Assembly: GCA_963854835.1 (NCBI GenBank)
Contig: OY978526.1
Span: 87,534,846 to 87,598,845 of the forward strand
Direction of reading: 5' to 3'
DNA: 64,000 nt
From: Megamerina dolium
Lineage: Eukaryota; Arthropoda; Insecta; Diptera; Megamerinidae
Shown: positions 10,483-22,417 of the stretch, piece by piece
Layout of the letters: each line of letters begins with the position of its first letter
Numbering within the stretch: position 1 is the stretch's first letter
Notes under the pieces: generated by a model
Databases searched by the model: none
Seen by the model: the letters and a program-made list of their open reading frames with translations, nothing else
What the model was told of the DNA's origin: nothing
Position numbers and translations under genes: made by a program

Positions 10483-12261
10483 TTATCGGCGACGCCTATA
10501 GACAACACGTTTCACAGTCTTGTAACGGTAGCCATCATCAGCAAGTGCTGCTGAATCGTCAACGGGAGCTTCTTGGACTGGTGGCAAATATTCGTTGGAT
10601 GGAAGTTCGTTCACATCACGACGACGACGATAACGTAAACGTCTGACAGTCTTGTAACGATATCCATCATCGGCAAGGGCGGCAGATTCTTCTGCTGGAG
10701 CTTCGATAGCAACTGGGGCTTCTTGTACTGGTGGCAAATAATCATTGGATGGAAGTTCGTTCACATCACGACGACGACGAAGGCGCAAACGTCTGACAGT
10801 CTTGTAACGATATCCATCATCGGCAAGGACAGCTGAATCTTGAGCTGGAGCTTCGATAGCAACTGGAGCTTCTTGGACTGGTGGCAAATAATCATTGGAT
10901 GGAAGTTCATTCACATCACGACGACGACGAAGGCGCAAACGTCTGACAGTCTTGTAACGATATCCATCATCGGCAAGGACAGCTGAATCTTGAGCTGGAG
11001 CTTCGATAGCAACTGGAGCTTCTTGGACTGGTGGCAAATAATCATTGGATGGAAGTTCATTCACATCACGACGACGACGAAGGCGCAAACGTCTGACAGT
11101 CTTGTAACGATATCCATCATCGGCAAGGACAGCTGAATCTTGAGCTGGAGCTTCGATAGCAACTGGAGCTTCTTGTACTGGTGGCAAATAATCATTGGAT
11201 GGAAGTTCATTTACATCCCGACGGCGACGATGGCGTAAACGTCTGACAGTCTTGTAACGATATCCATCATCGGCAAGGACAGCTGAATCTTGAGCTGGAG
11301 CTTCGACAGCAACTGGGGCTTCTTGTACTGGTGGCAAATAATCATTGGATGGAAGTTCATTCACATCACGACGACGACGATGGCGCAAACGTCTGACAGT
11401 CTTGTAACGATATCCATCATCGGCAAGGACAGCTGAATCTTGAGCTGGAGCTTCGATAGCAACTGGAGCTTCTTGGACTGGTGGCAAATATTCGTTGGAT
11501 GGAAGTTCGTTCACATCACGACGGCGACGAAGGCGCAAACGTCTAACAGTTTTGTAACGATATCCATCATCGGCAAGGACAGCTGAATCTTGAGCTGGGG
11601 CTTCGATAGCAACTGGAGCTTCTTGGACTGGTGGCAAATATTCGTTGGATGGAAGTTCATTAACATCACGACGGCGACGATGGCGCAGACGTCTGACTGT
11701 CTTGTAACGATATCCATCATCGGCAAGGACAGCTGAATCTTGAGCTGGAGCTTCGATAGCAACTGGAGCTTCTTGGACTGGTGGCAAATATTCGTTGGAT
11801 GGAAGTTCGTTCACATCACGACGGCGACGATGGCGCAAACGTCTGACAGTCTTGTAACGATATCCATCATCGGCAAGGACAGCTGAATCTTGAGCTGGAG
11901 CTTCGATAGCAACTGGAGCTTCTTGGACTGGTGGCAAATATTCGTTGGATGGAAGTTCATTGACATCACGACGGTGACGGACACGATACCGTTTCACAGT
12001 TTTGTAGCGGTAACCATCGTCACCCAGAGAACTAGAATCGGAAAGCGATTGTAAATCCCCATTGTATGCAGGAGACGCATCCTCTAATGGAGGTAAATAT
12101 TCACTCGAAGGCAAAGCTGCGTAGGCCGTGGCAAAAAATGCCAATGAGATAAATGCTAATTTCTGCGAAAAGGGTAATGATTAGCAAATTATTGATAAAT
12201 GGATTTATAATGGGATTCATGCTGATTTTAAAATTTTTTTAATTTTAATTGATCTTACCAT
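10483..12261 (-). CDS. secreted GYR/YLP tandem-repeat precursor 1, 560 residues
   Basis: Two coding exons: the ATG alone (12259-12261), then 10483-12162 after a CGCAG acceptor. The protein starts M-KLAFISLAFFATAYA, a typical signal peptide. It then has 11 YLPP motifs and 11 DGYRYKTV motifs in 50-residue (150-bp) repeats: DVNELPSNEYLPP, a small Ala/Pro/Glu linker, ADDGYRYKTVRR, then RHRRRR or RLRRRR. YLP and GYR are short motifs named by Pfam from fly proteins of unknown function. Each repeat junction (RRRR followed by DV) fits a furin-type R-x-K/R-R cut. The first and last units are divergent while the middle ones are almost identical, as expected from unequal exchange. The upper ORF boundary at an internal TTG is not the start; the split ATG is shared by both paralogues. 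A structural (cuticle or eggshell) role with Tyr cross-linking is the main alternative to a peptide precursor. Confidence 0.9.
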
Positions 12262-12325
12262 TTCTTTGGTTATTCACCTTCCTTCAACCACACACGATTG
12301 ATGATTTCAGTTTATTGGCTTAGCG

Positions 12326-12333
12326 TATTTATA
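12326..12333 (-). promoter_or_regulatory. TATA box of GYR/YLP gene 1
   Basis: TATAAATA on the - strand, 65 bases upstream of the ATG. This predicts a 5' UTR of about 35-40 bases. The same arrangement is found at both paralogues. Confidence 0.75.
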
Positions 12334-12824
12334 CAAATATTCTCTGTAACTTATTGACAACAAGCAACTAGAACTTCTATTCTGTTTTCGTTAACATTTT
12401 AATTCGAGCTTATAAAACATTTAGCCACATTACTAGCTTAACTATGAAAATCAAAAACATAATCAATACATTTATCTTCTCTTCTTTCCGCTTATTTTCT
12501 TCTGATGTTAATCAAGCGTTTATAATACGTATTAGAATGTCTTTGAACTCACGAGCTCTCGTTCCGTCAAAATTCCACTTCAACAAATTTGAAACATAGA
12601 GTAGTGCCCTTCTATACTAACTGAAGATCAGTATGTACACACGGGCATATAGCAATTGTATTAACCAATACAAATACTCAGTATTGATATACGCACATGT
12701 GACGTATAATTATGCTCATGCTCAAGCAGTTAACAGTCAGCTTGTTCACAGCAAATCTCTAAATATTATTTTGTATTGTAAAGATCAAATGCTGCCTATG
12801 AACATGAACTAAACTAGAAATACG
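12334..12824. other. upstream region of GYR/YLP gene 1
   Basis: No gene or recognised repeat. It probably contains the regulatory DNA of gene 1. Confidence 0.4.
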
Positions 12825-12904
12825 ATTTAATATCGAACAGATTTTTCTTTCGAACGCTACCCACCTGTCGGCAAGCAATTGACAATTCTTCCGGCAGTAA
12901 CAAT
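12825..12904 (+). mobile_element. SINE fragment (middle part)
   Basis: Matches the SINE body (TTTAATATCGAA..., CCCACCTGTCGGCAAGCAATT, CTTCCGGCAGTAAC). The head is missing, and the match stops where the array-bearing element begins. Confidence 0.75.
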
Positions 12905-12934
12905 AAAAATTTTTTTTATTTATAATAATAATAA

Positions 12935-14220
12935 TAAAAAAAAATCTCCTTACAGTCGGCTGGGGCCGACCAAACTATACCCTGCATATGTAGATTTATA
13001 TATAAAAAGTTTACTCGAATATCCAACTTTTCTTTTATTTCCACTGTTCGAGAAACAATTTTTGCATATACTACTAATTTACAACCGAAATATGGTTGAC
13101 TTTGACGAAGTAAAAGGATTTTAAGATAATTCCGAGGCTTAGTATGGGAGCTATATAAAAAGTGGGCGTGGCTTACCACTTTCTGGTAAATCCAATTAAT
13201 TTTTCAATGTTAATCCACACCTTAAATTTGGTGTCCTACGTTGAATAGTTTCTAAGTTATGGTGGTTAACATTTTTGTTTAATTTCCTCAACTTTGTATG
13301 GGAGCCCCAATAAGAAGTGGGCGTGGTACGCTGATTTTTCGCCAGATTATTTCCGACTACGATATTAATTTAAGTGTCAATTATGGTTATTGTAGACATA
13401 AGATTGTAGAAGTTACAGCTGTTTCAATTTAAAATTTGTATGGGGGCTACGATAAACACTGGGCGTGGTGCGCCCATTTTCTGTGAGCCTAGTTGCTCGT
13501 ACAATACTAATCAACACCTTAAATCTCGTTATTCTACGCTGAATAGTTTGCAAGTTATAACCGGTAACATTTTTTTTAATTTCCGCAACTTTGTATGGGA
13601 GACCCAAAAAGGAGTGGGCATGGCACATTGATTTTCTGCCATATTATTTCCGACTACCATGTTAATCTAAGTGTCAATTATGGTTATTCTAGATAGAAGA
13701 TTGTAGAAGTTACAGCAGTTTCAATTTAAAAGTAGTACAGACACTTTGTATGGGAGCTACGCTAGAAAGTAGGCGTGGCTCATCCACTTTTGGTGAGGTT
13801 ATATAGTAGTATAATATAACTCTATGTGCAAAATATTGTTGTCCCAAGTGGTATATTGTGTGAGTTATAGCAAGTTAAAGATTTTGAAAATTTCGAGGTT
13901 AGTCGCTTTGAATGCTTGGTGTGGGCGTGGTTATTGACCGATCATGCCCAATATCAATCCCCTCCGTACCCTTGGATCATAGATTACTTATGCCAAATTT
14001 CATCGAAATAGCTCAATATTTACTCAAGTTATCGTGCGAACCAGCCAGGTGACAGACAGACGGACGGACGGACGGACGGACATCGTTAAATCGAAAATTT
14101 AATCGACGCTGATCACGAATATATATCCATGTCTATATCTCCGGAGATTCCTTCAAGTGGACACAAACATCTGACCGAAATGAATATACCATGCATATTG
14201 CATTATGCAGGGTATAAAAA
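12935..14220 (-). mobile_element. array-bearing noncoding element, copy A
   Basis: Same element as copies at 47958 and 50782, in inverse orientation. It runs from the GTCGGC/GCCGAC hairpin end (TCTCCTTACAGTCGGCTGG) to the TGCAGGGTATA end, with a (GGAC)n tract near 14060. It carries two internal ~300-bp units, each with GGGCGTGG boxes. No coding capacity is seen. Confidence 0.85.
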
Positions 14221-14304
14221 TACAATACATACTAATGAAATTAAATAAATATCACTCTAAGAAACTTAACTAAAAGTGAAATTAAATTTTAAAAAATTTC
14301 TCCT

Positions 14305-14445
14305 GAAAATGCTCCTGAAAGAGTTCTGTGAAAGACTCAGCAAGAGTGATGTCGCAAAAAATTAAACACACTGTCCAAATAATTAAAACAAAAATAGCAC
14401 TGTCAATGAGTCCTTTGGGGCCTAGAAGTAATTATTATTTTGTGG
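14305..14445 (+). mobile_element. decayed SINE 3' part
   Basis: Contains GAGTTCTGTGAAAGACTCAG, GTGATGTCGCAAAA and a GAGTCCTTTGGGGC tail remnant in SINE order. It may be the other half of the fragment at 12825, split by the element between them. Confidence 0.5.
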
Positions 14446-14547
14446 AACAGGACTATTCGAACTTGTGGAAACACTGTATTCTGATGATATTGACTTAATC
14501 GGCATAAAAAGCGTGGTAGCCATTTAATTCAAATTTATCTATATAAT

Positions 14548-15765
14548 AATTCATTCAATAAGTCCGTAGGAGAAGTATGAGAAAAACAAAATATTGACAA
14601 AACCCGATTTTATTTGCCTTCTAGGGCGATACAACGAGTATAGCGATTTTCCAACTTTTCGATACCACTGTTATAATACGATTTCTCTTTCTCGTCAAAG
14701 TAGGCCTCAGTTTCAGCGATTACTGCATCATCGGCCTTAAGTTTCTTTCCAGAAAGCATTCTCTTGAGATGTGAAAACAGGAAAAAGTCGCTGGGGGCTT
14801 AATCTGGAGAATACGGTCGGTGGAGAACCTATTCGAAGCCTAATTCATTTAATTTTGCCATCTTTTTCATCAATTTGTGATACGGCGCATTGTCTTGGTG
14901 AAACAATACTTTTTTCTTCTCCAAATGTCGCCGTTTCTTTGCGCTTTCAGCCAAAAGTTCAGAATAATAGTCGCTGTTGATGGTGGTTCCTTTTTAGATA
15001 TAGTCGATGAATATTATTCCGTTCGCATCCCAAAATACAGACGCCATCACCATACCGGCCGACTGTTGCGTCTTTGCTCGCTTTGGATTAGATTCGACGA
15101 CTGTTGCTCACTCAGCTGACTGTCTATTGGATTGTGGTGTGTACTGGTGTAGTCATGTTTCATCCATTATCACATATCGACGGTAGAATTCGGTTTTATT
15201 GCAGTTTAACAGCGCCAAACACTTCGTTGAAGCTTCGATACGTTGTTGTTTTTGGTCGACCGCGAGCTCACGCGGCACCCACTTTTCACAGAGCTTTCGC
15301 GTACCCAAATGTTCGTGTAAAATGGTAAAAACACTACCATCTGATATTTTTACAACGTCAGCTAGCTCGTGCACCTTCAATTTACGATCGTTTATAAGCA
15401 ATTTGTTGATTTTTCTGATGTTTTCTGGAACAACAGCCTCAATTGGGTGTCCACTGCGTTCTGCATCGTTTGTGCTGGTACGACAACGTTTAAATTTCTA
15501 CTTTTCTACCATTAGTCTCGATGGAGCAGAGTCTGGATAATGTTTATCAACCCATTGTTTGGTTTCCACTGTATTTTTTTTTCATCAAAAAGCAATGTTT
15601 TATCAAAACACGAAATTCTCTTTTATTAATTTTTTTTTTTCAATAAAAAATTTGCTTCACACAAAATGCTTTAACTCACGAACCAATCGCCAGATTGTTG
15701 CCAATTTTATACACGTGTCGTTTGAAGGTTAGATCTCAATAAAAACCATATTGTTAGTTGGGTTC
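14548..15765 (-). pseudogene. mariner transposon, Himar/irritans-like, inactivated
   Basis: The 3' terminal repeat is at the low end (CATTCAATAAGTCCGTAGGA), the same as in the element at 59108. The - strand reads transposase pieces including RKLKVHELADVVKISDG, LCEKWVPRELAVDQKQQ and RRYVIMDET, the last carrying the first catalytic Asp. These resemble Himar1-type transposases. Frame changes separate the pieces, and the 5' terminal repeat is not recognisable near 15765. Confidence 0.85.
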
Positions 15766-16007
15766 ATAAAAACCAATCGGTTATGTTGGCTCGCACATAT
15801 TGGGCGAACCGGAAAGGACGCAAATGATAAACTGACGTAACATTCTGTATTTGGCCAAACTCAATTTTTCCGTTGCCATGGTAGAGTAAAGAAAATACGT
15901 AATACCATGCTATTTATACAAAAAAATATATTTTCGTAATTAAGGAATTTAAAAATTATATTATGTAAATATGTTAACAACTTACTGTTAGAAATATTAG
16001 TACACGA
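15766..16007. other. AT-rich sequence
   Basis: Nothing recognised. Confidence 0.3.
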
Positions 16008-16725
16008 TTAAGGGGAGGTTCTCCTCTTTTTTTTTTTTTTAAAAAAATCGACTTTTTTTTCTTGATGAAATGAAAGGTATAAATGCTTAGAATATTTATG
16101 CAATCGTATTTTTCGATCCACAACATATTTATCTCACTAAAGCGTCTCTGATGCACTAAGTACTGATGTGAGTACAATGTAGCATTTTAACTTTAAACGC
16201 GTTTATCTCAAAAGCATTTTTTTTATCCTAGCGTCAAGCATAGCTCATGATCTACTGCTCATATTTACTTCATCTAAAATTTTCCTGAAAGAGTATGGTT
16301 TTTCGTATGACTTATACCTAAAATAAACATAAACAATTGTTCAATAATTGTCGTTGAACAAGAAAAAAACTTTAAGAGAAGAGGGTAAAATCGAAATTTT
16401 TCTTTAACTATGCATAAATTGGATAATTTTTCTTGAAAACTCTTTATAAATAGGTATAAGTCATAGGAAATTTTATTAACTTGAATATAAAATACAAGTT
16501 TTTGATTTCAGTTTACTACAAGTGGCTGCAACCTTGACGTTATCGAACGACTCCTCGCTTTCAAAGGATGACACGATCCGTCATTTTGGGGCCGCAATAT
16601 TAGTTTTTTTTATCAAAATTTTTTTGTTATATTTTTAAAAGTTGTCTTAATAAACCATCAAATCCGACAGTAAACAATCAAATTTCGCTTCATTTTCGGC
16701 TAAAAAGAGGAGAACCTCCCCTTAA
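16008..16725. mobile_element. 710-bp TTAA-flanked inverted-repeat element
   Basis: TTAA at 16008-16011 and again at 16722-16725 flanks a 710-bp unit whose ends are inverted copies (GGGGAGGTTCTCCTCTTTTT and its complement, about 20 bp). TTAA duplication is typical of piggyBac-type insertion. There is no transposase reading frame, so this is a non-autonomous element. Confidence 0.8.
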
Positions 16726-16960
16726 ATTGACTCACTGTAAAAAAAAAACTGGCCCTGGCCATCCATTTCATCTTGACAATACTTTAATTGTGAATAGTTG
16801 CAGTCTTATGAACATGCCGACATACTGTTTTAGATGAACATACGGAAGAGTACATTTAAATCTACTTAGGTGACTTTTCGCAATAATATATTCATAAGAA
16901 AGGCTAAAATACAAATAGTTGATATGTTAATTTTAATAAAACACAGCCCCGCCCTCATCA

Positions 16961-17230
16961 GTATACCCCGAAGGGCTCTTTGACCGAGCTTCTCTTCCAG
17001 TACTGTTGAGCGTGTTAAATTTTGGACAGTATTAGAAGGGACCTATTTATTTTAGCTGGTTCCGAATGGTAGAGCCATTGTGACATCACTTTTTCTGTGT
17101 CTTGTCACAGAGCTCTTTTAGAAGCATTTTCATTGCAAATTCTTACTGCTGGAAGAATCTCTTCAATATTAAATTTATGTTTCAGCACGAGATTGAATCC
17201 ACAACCTACAGATCAGAAGACCAACGCTCT
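16961..17230 (-). mobile_element. tRNA-derived SINE, head truncated
   Basis: SINE body and part of the B-box region on the - strand (tail side CCCCGAAGGGCTC; GACCTACAGATC-like part near 17200). The A-box end is lost. Confidence 0.75.
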
Positions 17231-17525
17231 TCTTTGATTTATTTCCAAGAATTATATAGTTCATTTAAATTTCGAGGGGCTACTTTACTAAACTAAATAT
17301 TTTTTCATAGAACAAACTATTAAAAAACAATATTCCTTCAGTATCATGCAACCTTTGTGAGGAGAAATTCGCAAAAAAAAGAAACCAATGGTATGGGCAG
17401 ACAACTAATTGTTTTTGCATTACGATAATTCACCATTTCACATTGTATTTCGCCGAAACTTCTGCTCATATACTATAGATGAAATTAAGCAAAAATAATA
17501 CCAAGATTGTGTATCTTATTCAAAT
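17231..17525. other. 3' flank of GYR/YLP gene 2
   Basis: AT-rich, nothing recognised. Confidence 0.3.
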
Positions 17526-17531
17526 TTTATT
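17526..17531 (-). terminator. poly(A) signal of GYR/YLP gene 2
   Basis: AATAAA on the - strand about 31 bases after the stop codon. Confidence 0.6.
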
Positions 17532-17561
17532 TAAGTAACTTTCGTTAATAATGGATTTAAC

Positions 17562-19011
17562 CTAATGACGACGGCGATTACGGAAACGCCTGACAGTCTT
17601 GTAACGATAGCCATCATCAGCTAAAACGGTGCCACCTCCTACGGATGGAGCCAAGTACTCGTTGGATGGTGCGCCGATAGAAATATCTTGGTTGGGTGGT
17701 AAGTATTCTCCGCCAACTAATTCACTAACATCACGACGTTTACGGTTACGGAAGCGACGAACAGTTCTGTAGCGATAGCCATCATCAGCTAAGACGGTGC
17801 CACCTCCTACGGAAGGAGCCAAATACTCGTTGGATGGAGCGCCAATAGAAATATCTTGGGTGGGTGGCAAGTATTCTCCGCCAACTAATTCACTGACATC
17901 ACGGCGTCTGCGGTGACGCAAGCGACGAACGGTCTTGTAGCGGTAGCCATCATCAGCTAAGACGGTACCACTTCCTACGGATGGAGCCAAGTACTCGTTG
18001 GATGGTGCGCCAATAGAAATATCTTGGGTGGGAGGCAAGTATTCTCCGCCAACTAATTCACTGACATCACGGCGTCTGCGGTGACGTAAGCGACGAACAG
18101 TCTTGTAGCGGTAGCCATCATCAGCTAAGACGGTACCACCTCCTACGGATGGAGCCAAGTACTCGTTGGATGGTGCGCCAATAGAAATATCTTGGGTGGG
18201 AGGCAAGTATTCTCCGCCAACCAATTCACTGACATCACGGCGTCTGCGGTGACGTAAGCGACGAACAGTCTTGTAGCGGTAGCCATCATCAGCTAAAACG
18301 GTACCACCTCCTACGGATGGAGCCAAGTACTCGTTGGATGGAGCGCCAATAGAAATATCTTGGGTGGGTGGCAAGTATTCTCCGCCAACTAATTCACTGA
18401 CATCACGGCGTTTACGGTTGCGGAAGCGACGAACAGTCTTGTAGCGGTAGCCATCATCAGCTAAGACGGTGCCACCTCCTACGGAAGGAGCCAAGTACTC
18501 GTTGGATGGAGCGCCAATAGAAATATCTTGGTTGGGTGGTAAATATTCTCCGCCAACTATTTCGCTAACATCACGGCGTTTACGGTTACGGAAACGACGA
18601 ACAGTCTTGTAGCGGTAGCCATCATCAGCCAAAACAGTGCCGCCTCCCAAGGAAGGAGCCAAGTACTCGTTGGATGGTGCGCCGATAGAAATATCTTGGT
18701 TGGGTGGTAAGTATTCTCCGCCAACTAATTCACTAACATCACGGCGTCTGCGGTGACGTAGGCGACGAACAGTTTTGTAGCGATAGCCATCATCGCCCAA
18801 TGCAGTGGCATCTCCCAACGATGGTGCCAAGTATTCGTTTGATGGTGCTCCAATAGAGCCTTCGTCATTTGGTGGCAAATATTCAGAGCTCAATTGCGCA
18901 CACGCAACTGCGAAGATGCTTACTAGAACGATGGCCAGTTTCTGCAAATTTAATATAAAATATTAGTTATAATGCGCCAGTTTGCTACTTTCTACAAAAG
19001 CACTATACCAT
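17562..19011 (-). CDS. secreted GYR/YLP tandem-repeat precursor 2, 460 residues
   Basis: Coding exons are the ATG (19009-19011, donor GTATAG) and 17562-18941 (acceptor TTTGCAG). Signal peptide M-KLAIVLVSIFAVACA. It has eight DGYRY(K/R)TV motifs in 56-residue (168-bp) units: DVSELVGGEYLPP, DISIGAPSNEYLAPS, a Gly/Val linker, LADDGYRYKTVRR, then RHRRRR or RNRKRR. Each unit has two YLxP motifs (YLPP and YLAP). Two unit types alternate by position: TQ units pair mostly with RLRHRRRR in the centre, and NQ units pair mostly with RFRNRKRR near the ends. This points to local homogenisation. Each basic run is followed by DV, as in genes 1 and 3. The last unit ends RNRRRH without a further product. Function is not known; see gene 1 for alternatives. 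Confidence 0.9.
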
Positions 19012-19079
19012 TTTCTTATTTCCTAGTTCTTGCTGGACCACGGATAATCAAATGATGCTAGTTTTGACATTTTCAAATG

Positions 19080-19087
19080 TATTTATA
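19080..19087 (-). promoter_or_regulatory. TATA box of GYR/YLP gene 2
   Basis: TATAAATA on the - strand, 69 bases upstream of the ATG. Same spacing class as gene 1. Confidence 0.75.
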
Positions 19088-20339
19088 GTAAATTTGAAAA
19101 CAAAAATCAAATACTTTTAAAATCTGAAATCCCATGGTCAATTCGTCAGCATTAGTAGCTTCATAAAAAAAAAAAAAAACACCGATGGTATGTATTGAAT
19201 GAGTTTGTTCACGAATTGCTTGAACAAACTATTTTTCTCTTTTCTAGTTTCGCAATGTGCTCTGTGTCATCGAACATGCTGCATATGCTTTGATAGTAAG
19301 AGCAACACAACAACAAACACCAAATTAATAAATAACAAATAAGAAGAGAGCTCTTTTGTCTTAGAAATTAGAAGTCAATCAATTTAAACAATAAAATTGC
19401 TATATTTAAGATTTTCAATATCAACTTCAAGATTGCTGAATAGAAGAACTAGTTTTGTAAGTTTAAAGCGGACAACTAAAAACTCTTACATCACACATAA
19501 ATTTTTAATGGAAAGGTTTCAACATATTCTTGCTTATTGTATAATTTATCAAGAGTCAAATTAATTACATACAATTAAATATATATACATATATACAGTA
19601 TATATTAGCGTTGAGCAGAATTGATATTTCAAATTTGTATATATTCACTATCGACTCGGCACATGCACGAAATATTGAGACTATATATACTTGTCCTCAG
19701 TACTTAAAATGTAGATGGCAATTTTATTAAATTGTTCTGACGCCATCAATAGCTAACTTCAAAGAAAAGTAATCGATTCTTTCAAAAAATATTCGGATAC
19801 GCCTACGCACTCCACATCAATAGGGAATATATGTAAATTTCTCATGAGCTATGCAATACTTCTCCCTGATGGCAATAGCAATATATCCACTATTGTAAAA
19901 TTAATTTAGATGTATGAAATCTTTAATTAATTTATCATGTATCAAAACAGTTTTAAGCAGATTGGTATTTTTTCCCCCCTTTTGATATAACCTTAACTTG
20001 GGATATCATATTCCAAATATGTAAATGTAGTGATTAGTGGAATTGATGATTGGCAGTAGTGTTTTGTCCAAAAGATCGAAAGTAAAAATATATGTAAATG
20101 GGCAACTTTCAAAATGCCCTTTACTAAAAGTGTCTCTGCTTAATCTATATACGATATAATAAAAATATAAAAATTAGAATTTAATAGTGTGTATAACCCT
20201 GAACTATTGGTAATAAGATGTTGGAGCGATAGAGTGTGCAATTATCGCATCGAATGCACAACTGAAAATCCATACAAATACAGCTTTTCAATGCCCAATA
20301 TTCTTGATTCAATGAGTGACATACACAATTGTCTTTTAA
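19088..20339. other. upstream region of GYR/YLP gene 2
   Basis: AT-rich. No gene recognised and no clear repeat other than A and T runs. Confidence 0.35.
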
Positions 20340-20560
20340 AATAAAATCCAAAAGTAATTGTAATTCCTTTTTTTCTTCAATTTGAGTCTCTCTCTCTTTG
20401 CCATATCGCTTTGCGGGGTCGACCCTCCTTGTTCTTAGGCGCAAGGATCTTTTGTCCCGTGTTGTCACATCTTCCAGACGTTGCTCTTTGACGTCCCTCA
20501 TAACCGTGCGCATCCAGGTTGCTTGCGGTTGTCCCATTGTTTTTGGCGGTTCCTTCATAT
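20340..20560 (-). pseudogene. non-LTR retrotransposon 3' coding remnant
   Basis: The - strand frame contains GQPQATWMRTVMRDVKEQ and LRTRRVDPAKRYGK, matching in form the C-terminal tail of endonuclease/reverse-transcriptase elements (GxPxxTWxRT ... RRADPA). Only the tail is present. It directly abuts a mariner insertion at 20564. Confidence 0.6.
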
Positions 20561-20563
20561 ATC

Positions 20564-21120
20564 AGGTCTAGTAAAAAGAAATCCATTATTTTTCCAATAG
20601 ATGGCTTTAGAAATCTGTATCTCCCGTTGTATAAGTCCGAACGGATTACGCTAGATAGCGTTAGAAAGATAGGATTTCGTACTAAATAAACCTTTCAGGC
20701 AGTTTTGTGATTGTTTGACTCAGTATTGTTTGAACACGCGTCAAAGATGGACACCAGTAAAAAGAAAATACGTCATATTTTACAGTTTTTCTTCGATAAA
20801 GCCGAAAATGCAAGCCAGACCAGAGCTTGGTCCTTATAGTCCAGACTTGACACCAAGTGATTAATACCTGTTCCTGTCTATGGGGCATGATTTTGCTGGT
20901 GAAAAATTCGTCTCAAGAGAAGCTTGTGAAAGTCGACTGTCCCAGTTTTTTGGCCAATAGGGACGAGGATTACTATGAGAGTGGCATTATGAAATTACCT
21001 TCAAAATAGCAACAAGTTATCGAACAAAACGGTGCATATTTGACCTAAATCGGATCATTCAAACTATGCTAAATAAAATCTTCAATTTAATGCAAAAATA
21101 ATGGATTTTTTCTAGACCCT
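20564..21120 (+). mobile_element. mariner family 2, internally deleted copy
   Basis: The ends are AGGTCTAGTAAAAAGAAATC and the inverse near 21118. It keeps the first ~24 codons of transposase (MDTSKKKIRHILQFF) and then jumps to the C-terminal part (LAPS-like segment, ANRDE). This is a deletion derivative of the family whose fullest copy is at 61178. Confidence 0.85.
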
Positions 21121-21660
21121 ATATTAAACATTTATTACATTTCGTATATATACCAAATCCTTTTTATTATACGGCATCCGAATTGTTTTATGTTAGTTGA
21201 TTCTTTGAAATCACACACTCAGATGTGTATAATTTGCCACATAAAAATTAAAGCACACCATAATTCTCGCAAAAACCCCTAAGATAGACGAAAGCGATTC
21301 TAAGTCCTTCTGATTAATTTTGAATAGTCCGTTTCAAGTTTCCTTTCCATTCGTTTCTTAATGAAAACCTAACCTTAAAGTCTCTATAGAATTGTGTAGT
21401 TGAATTGTGCAGTCTGATATCAGCCTAGATATATAATTGGAAACTGTGTCTAAGCAGTGTTCTAATATCCGCCCACCGACTGATTGCGTTAAGCATAACT
21501 GCGCCATTGCAGCGGGTATCTTCAATGCAAAGATTAATAAAAAGCAGGTGTCGCACCACGTTTAGGGCTTCCGTAGGTCGCGTTACAATTATATTATCAA
21601 TTTGAAGGATATAGAAATGGTGCCTATTTAATAACAATTTCAATTGTATTTAAAGATAAT
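21121..21660. other. AT-rich spacer
   Basis: Nothing recognised. Confidence 0.3.
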
Positions 21661-21924
21661 AAATAAATAAATATAAGGGCTGAAGGGCCTTTGGTTGAGC
21701 TTTTCTTTCAGAACTCTTGTGCGTGTTAAATTTTAGACAGTATTGGAAGGGACATACTTATATTAGCCGGTTTCAACCGACAGAACCCTTGTGACATTAC
21801 TTTTCTCAATTTTGAAACAGAGCTCTTCTAGAAGTCTTTTCATGGCAATATGTTACTGCAGGAAAAAGATCTTTTCGATATTAATGAGCTTCAGAACTAA
21901 CCACTGGGTTACGGTACCTACAAG
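21661..21924 (-). mobile_element. tRNA-derived SINE, tail type A, shortened
   Basis: The SINE body is on the - strand, with an AAATAAATAAATATA tail at the low end and an incomplete head (ACTGGGTTACGGTACC) at the high end. The B-box part is deleted. Confidence 0.75.
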
Positions 21925-22029
21925 GATATAATATTCGATATTTAAAATTATATATAGCTACTTAATTCGTTGGTTAAAAAGCATGTATTCATTTTCAATA
22001 TATATATAGTTGTATCATACTTATTTTTA

Positions 22030-22417
22030 GGTTAGGTTAGGTTATGTGGCTGCCCTCCCTTAGAGGACACACTTAGGCCAGAAAAGCCCATTGTGATACC
22101 AAGGAGCTTCTCTTCCAATACTGCTGTGCGTGTTAAATTTGGAAAGCATTTGAAGGGACCTACTTATATTAGCCGGTTCCGAACGGCAGAACCCTTGTGA
22201 CATCACTTTAACTTAGTTTTGTCACAGAGCTATTTTAAGAAACATTTTTAGCAAACTGTTACTGCCGGAAAAATTGCCAATTCTTACCGCAAGGTAGGTA
22301 CCGTTCGAAAGAAAAATAATTTTGATATCAGATTTTGTTATGCTTCAGCCCGGTATTGAACCCACGACCTACAAATCAGAAGGCCAACGCAGTAACAACT
22401 GAGCTACGCCACCCACC
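22030..22417 (-). mobile_element. tRNA-derived SINE, tail type B, with target-site duplication
   Basis: Complete - strand copy: head GGTGGCGTAGCTCAG, B box, body, and a tail ending in CCTAAC repeats (seen as GGTTAGGTTAGG on the + strand). An 11-bp direct repeat ACTTATTTTTA flanks it at 22019-22029 and 22418-22428. Confidence 0.92.

Noticed and set aside
10483..12144. Regular spaced repeats resembling a CRISPR array
   Set aside because: The period is 150 bp in frame and the whole unit encodes protein with signal peptide, introns and TATA box. This is a eukaryotic coding repeat.
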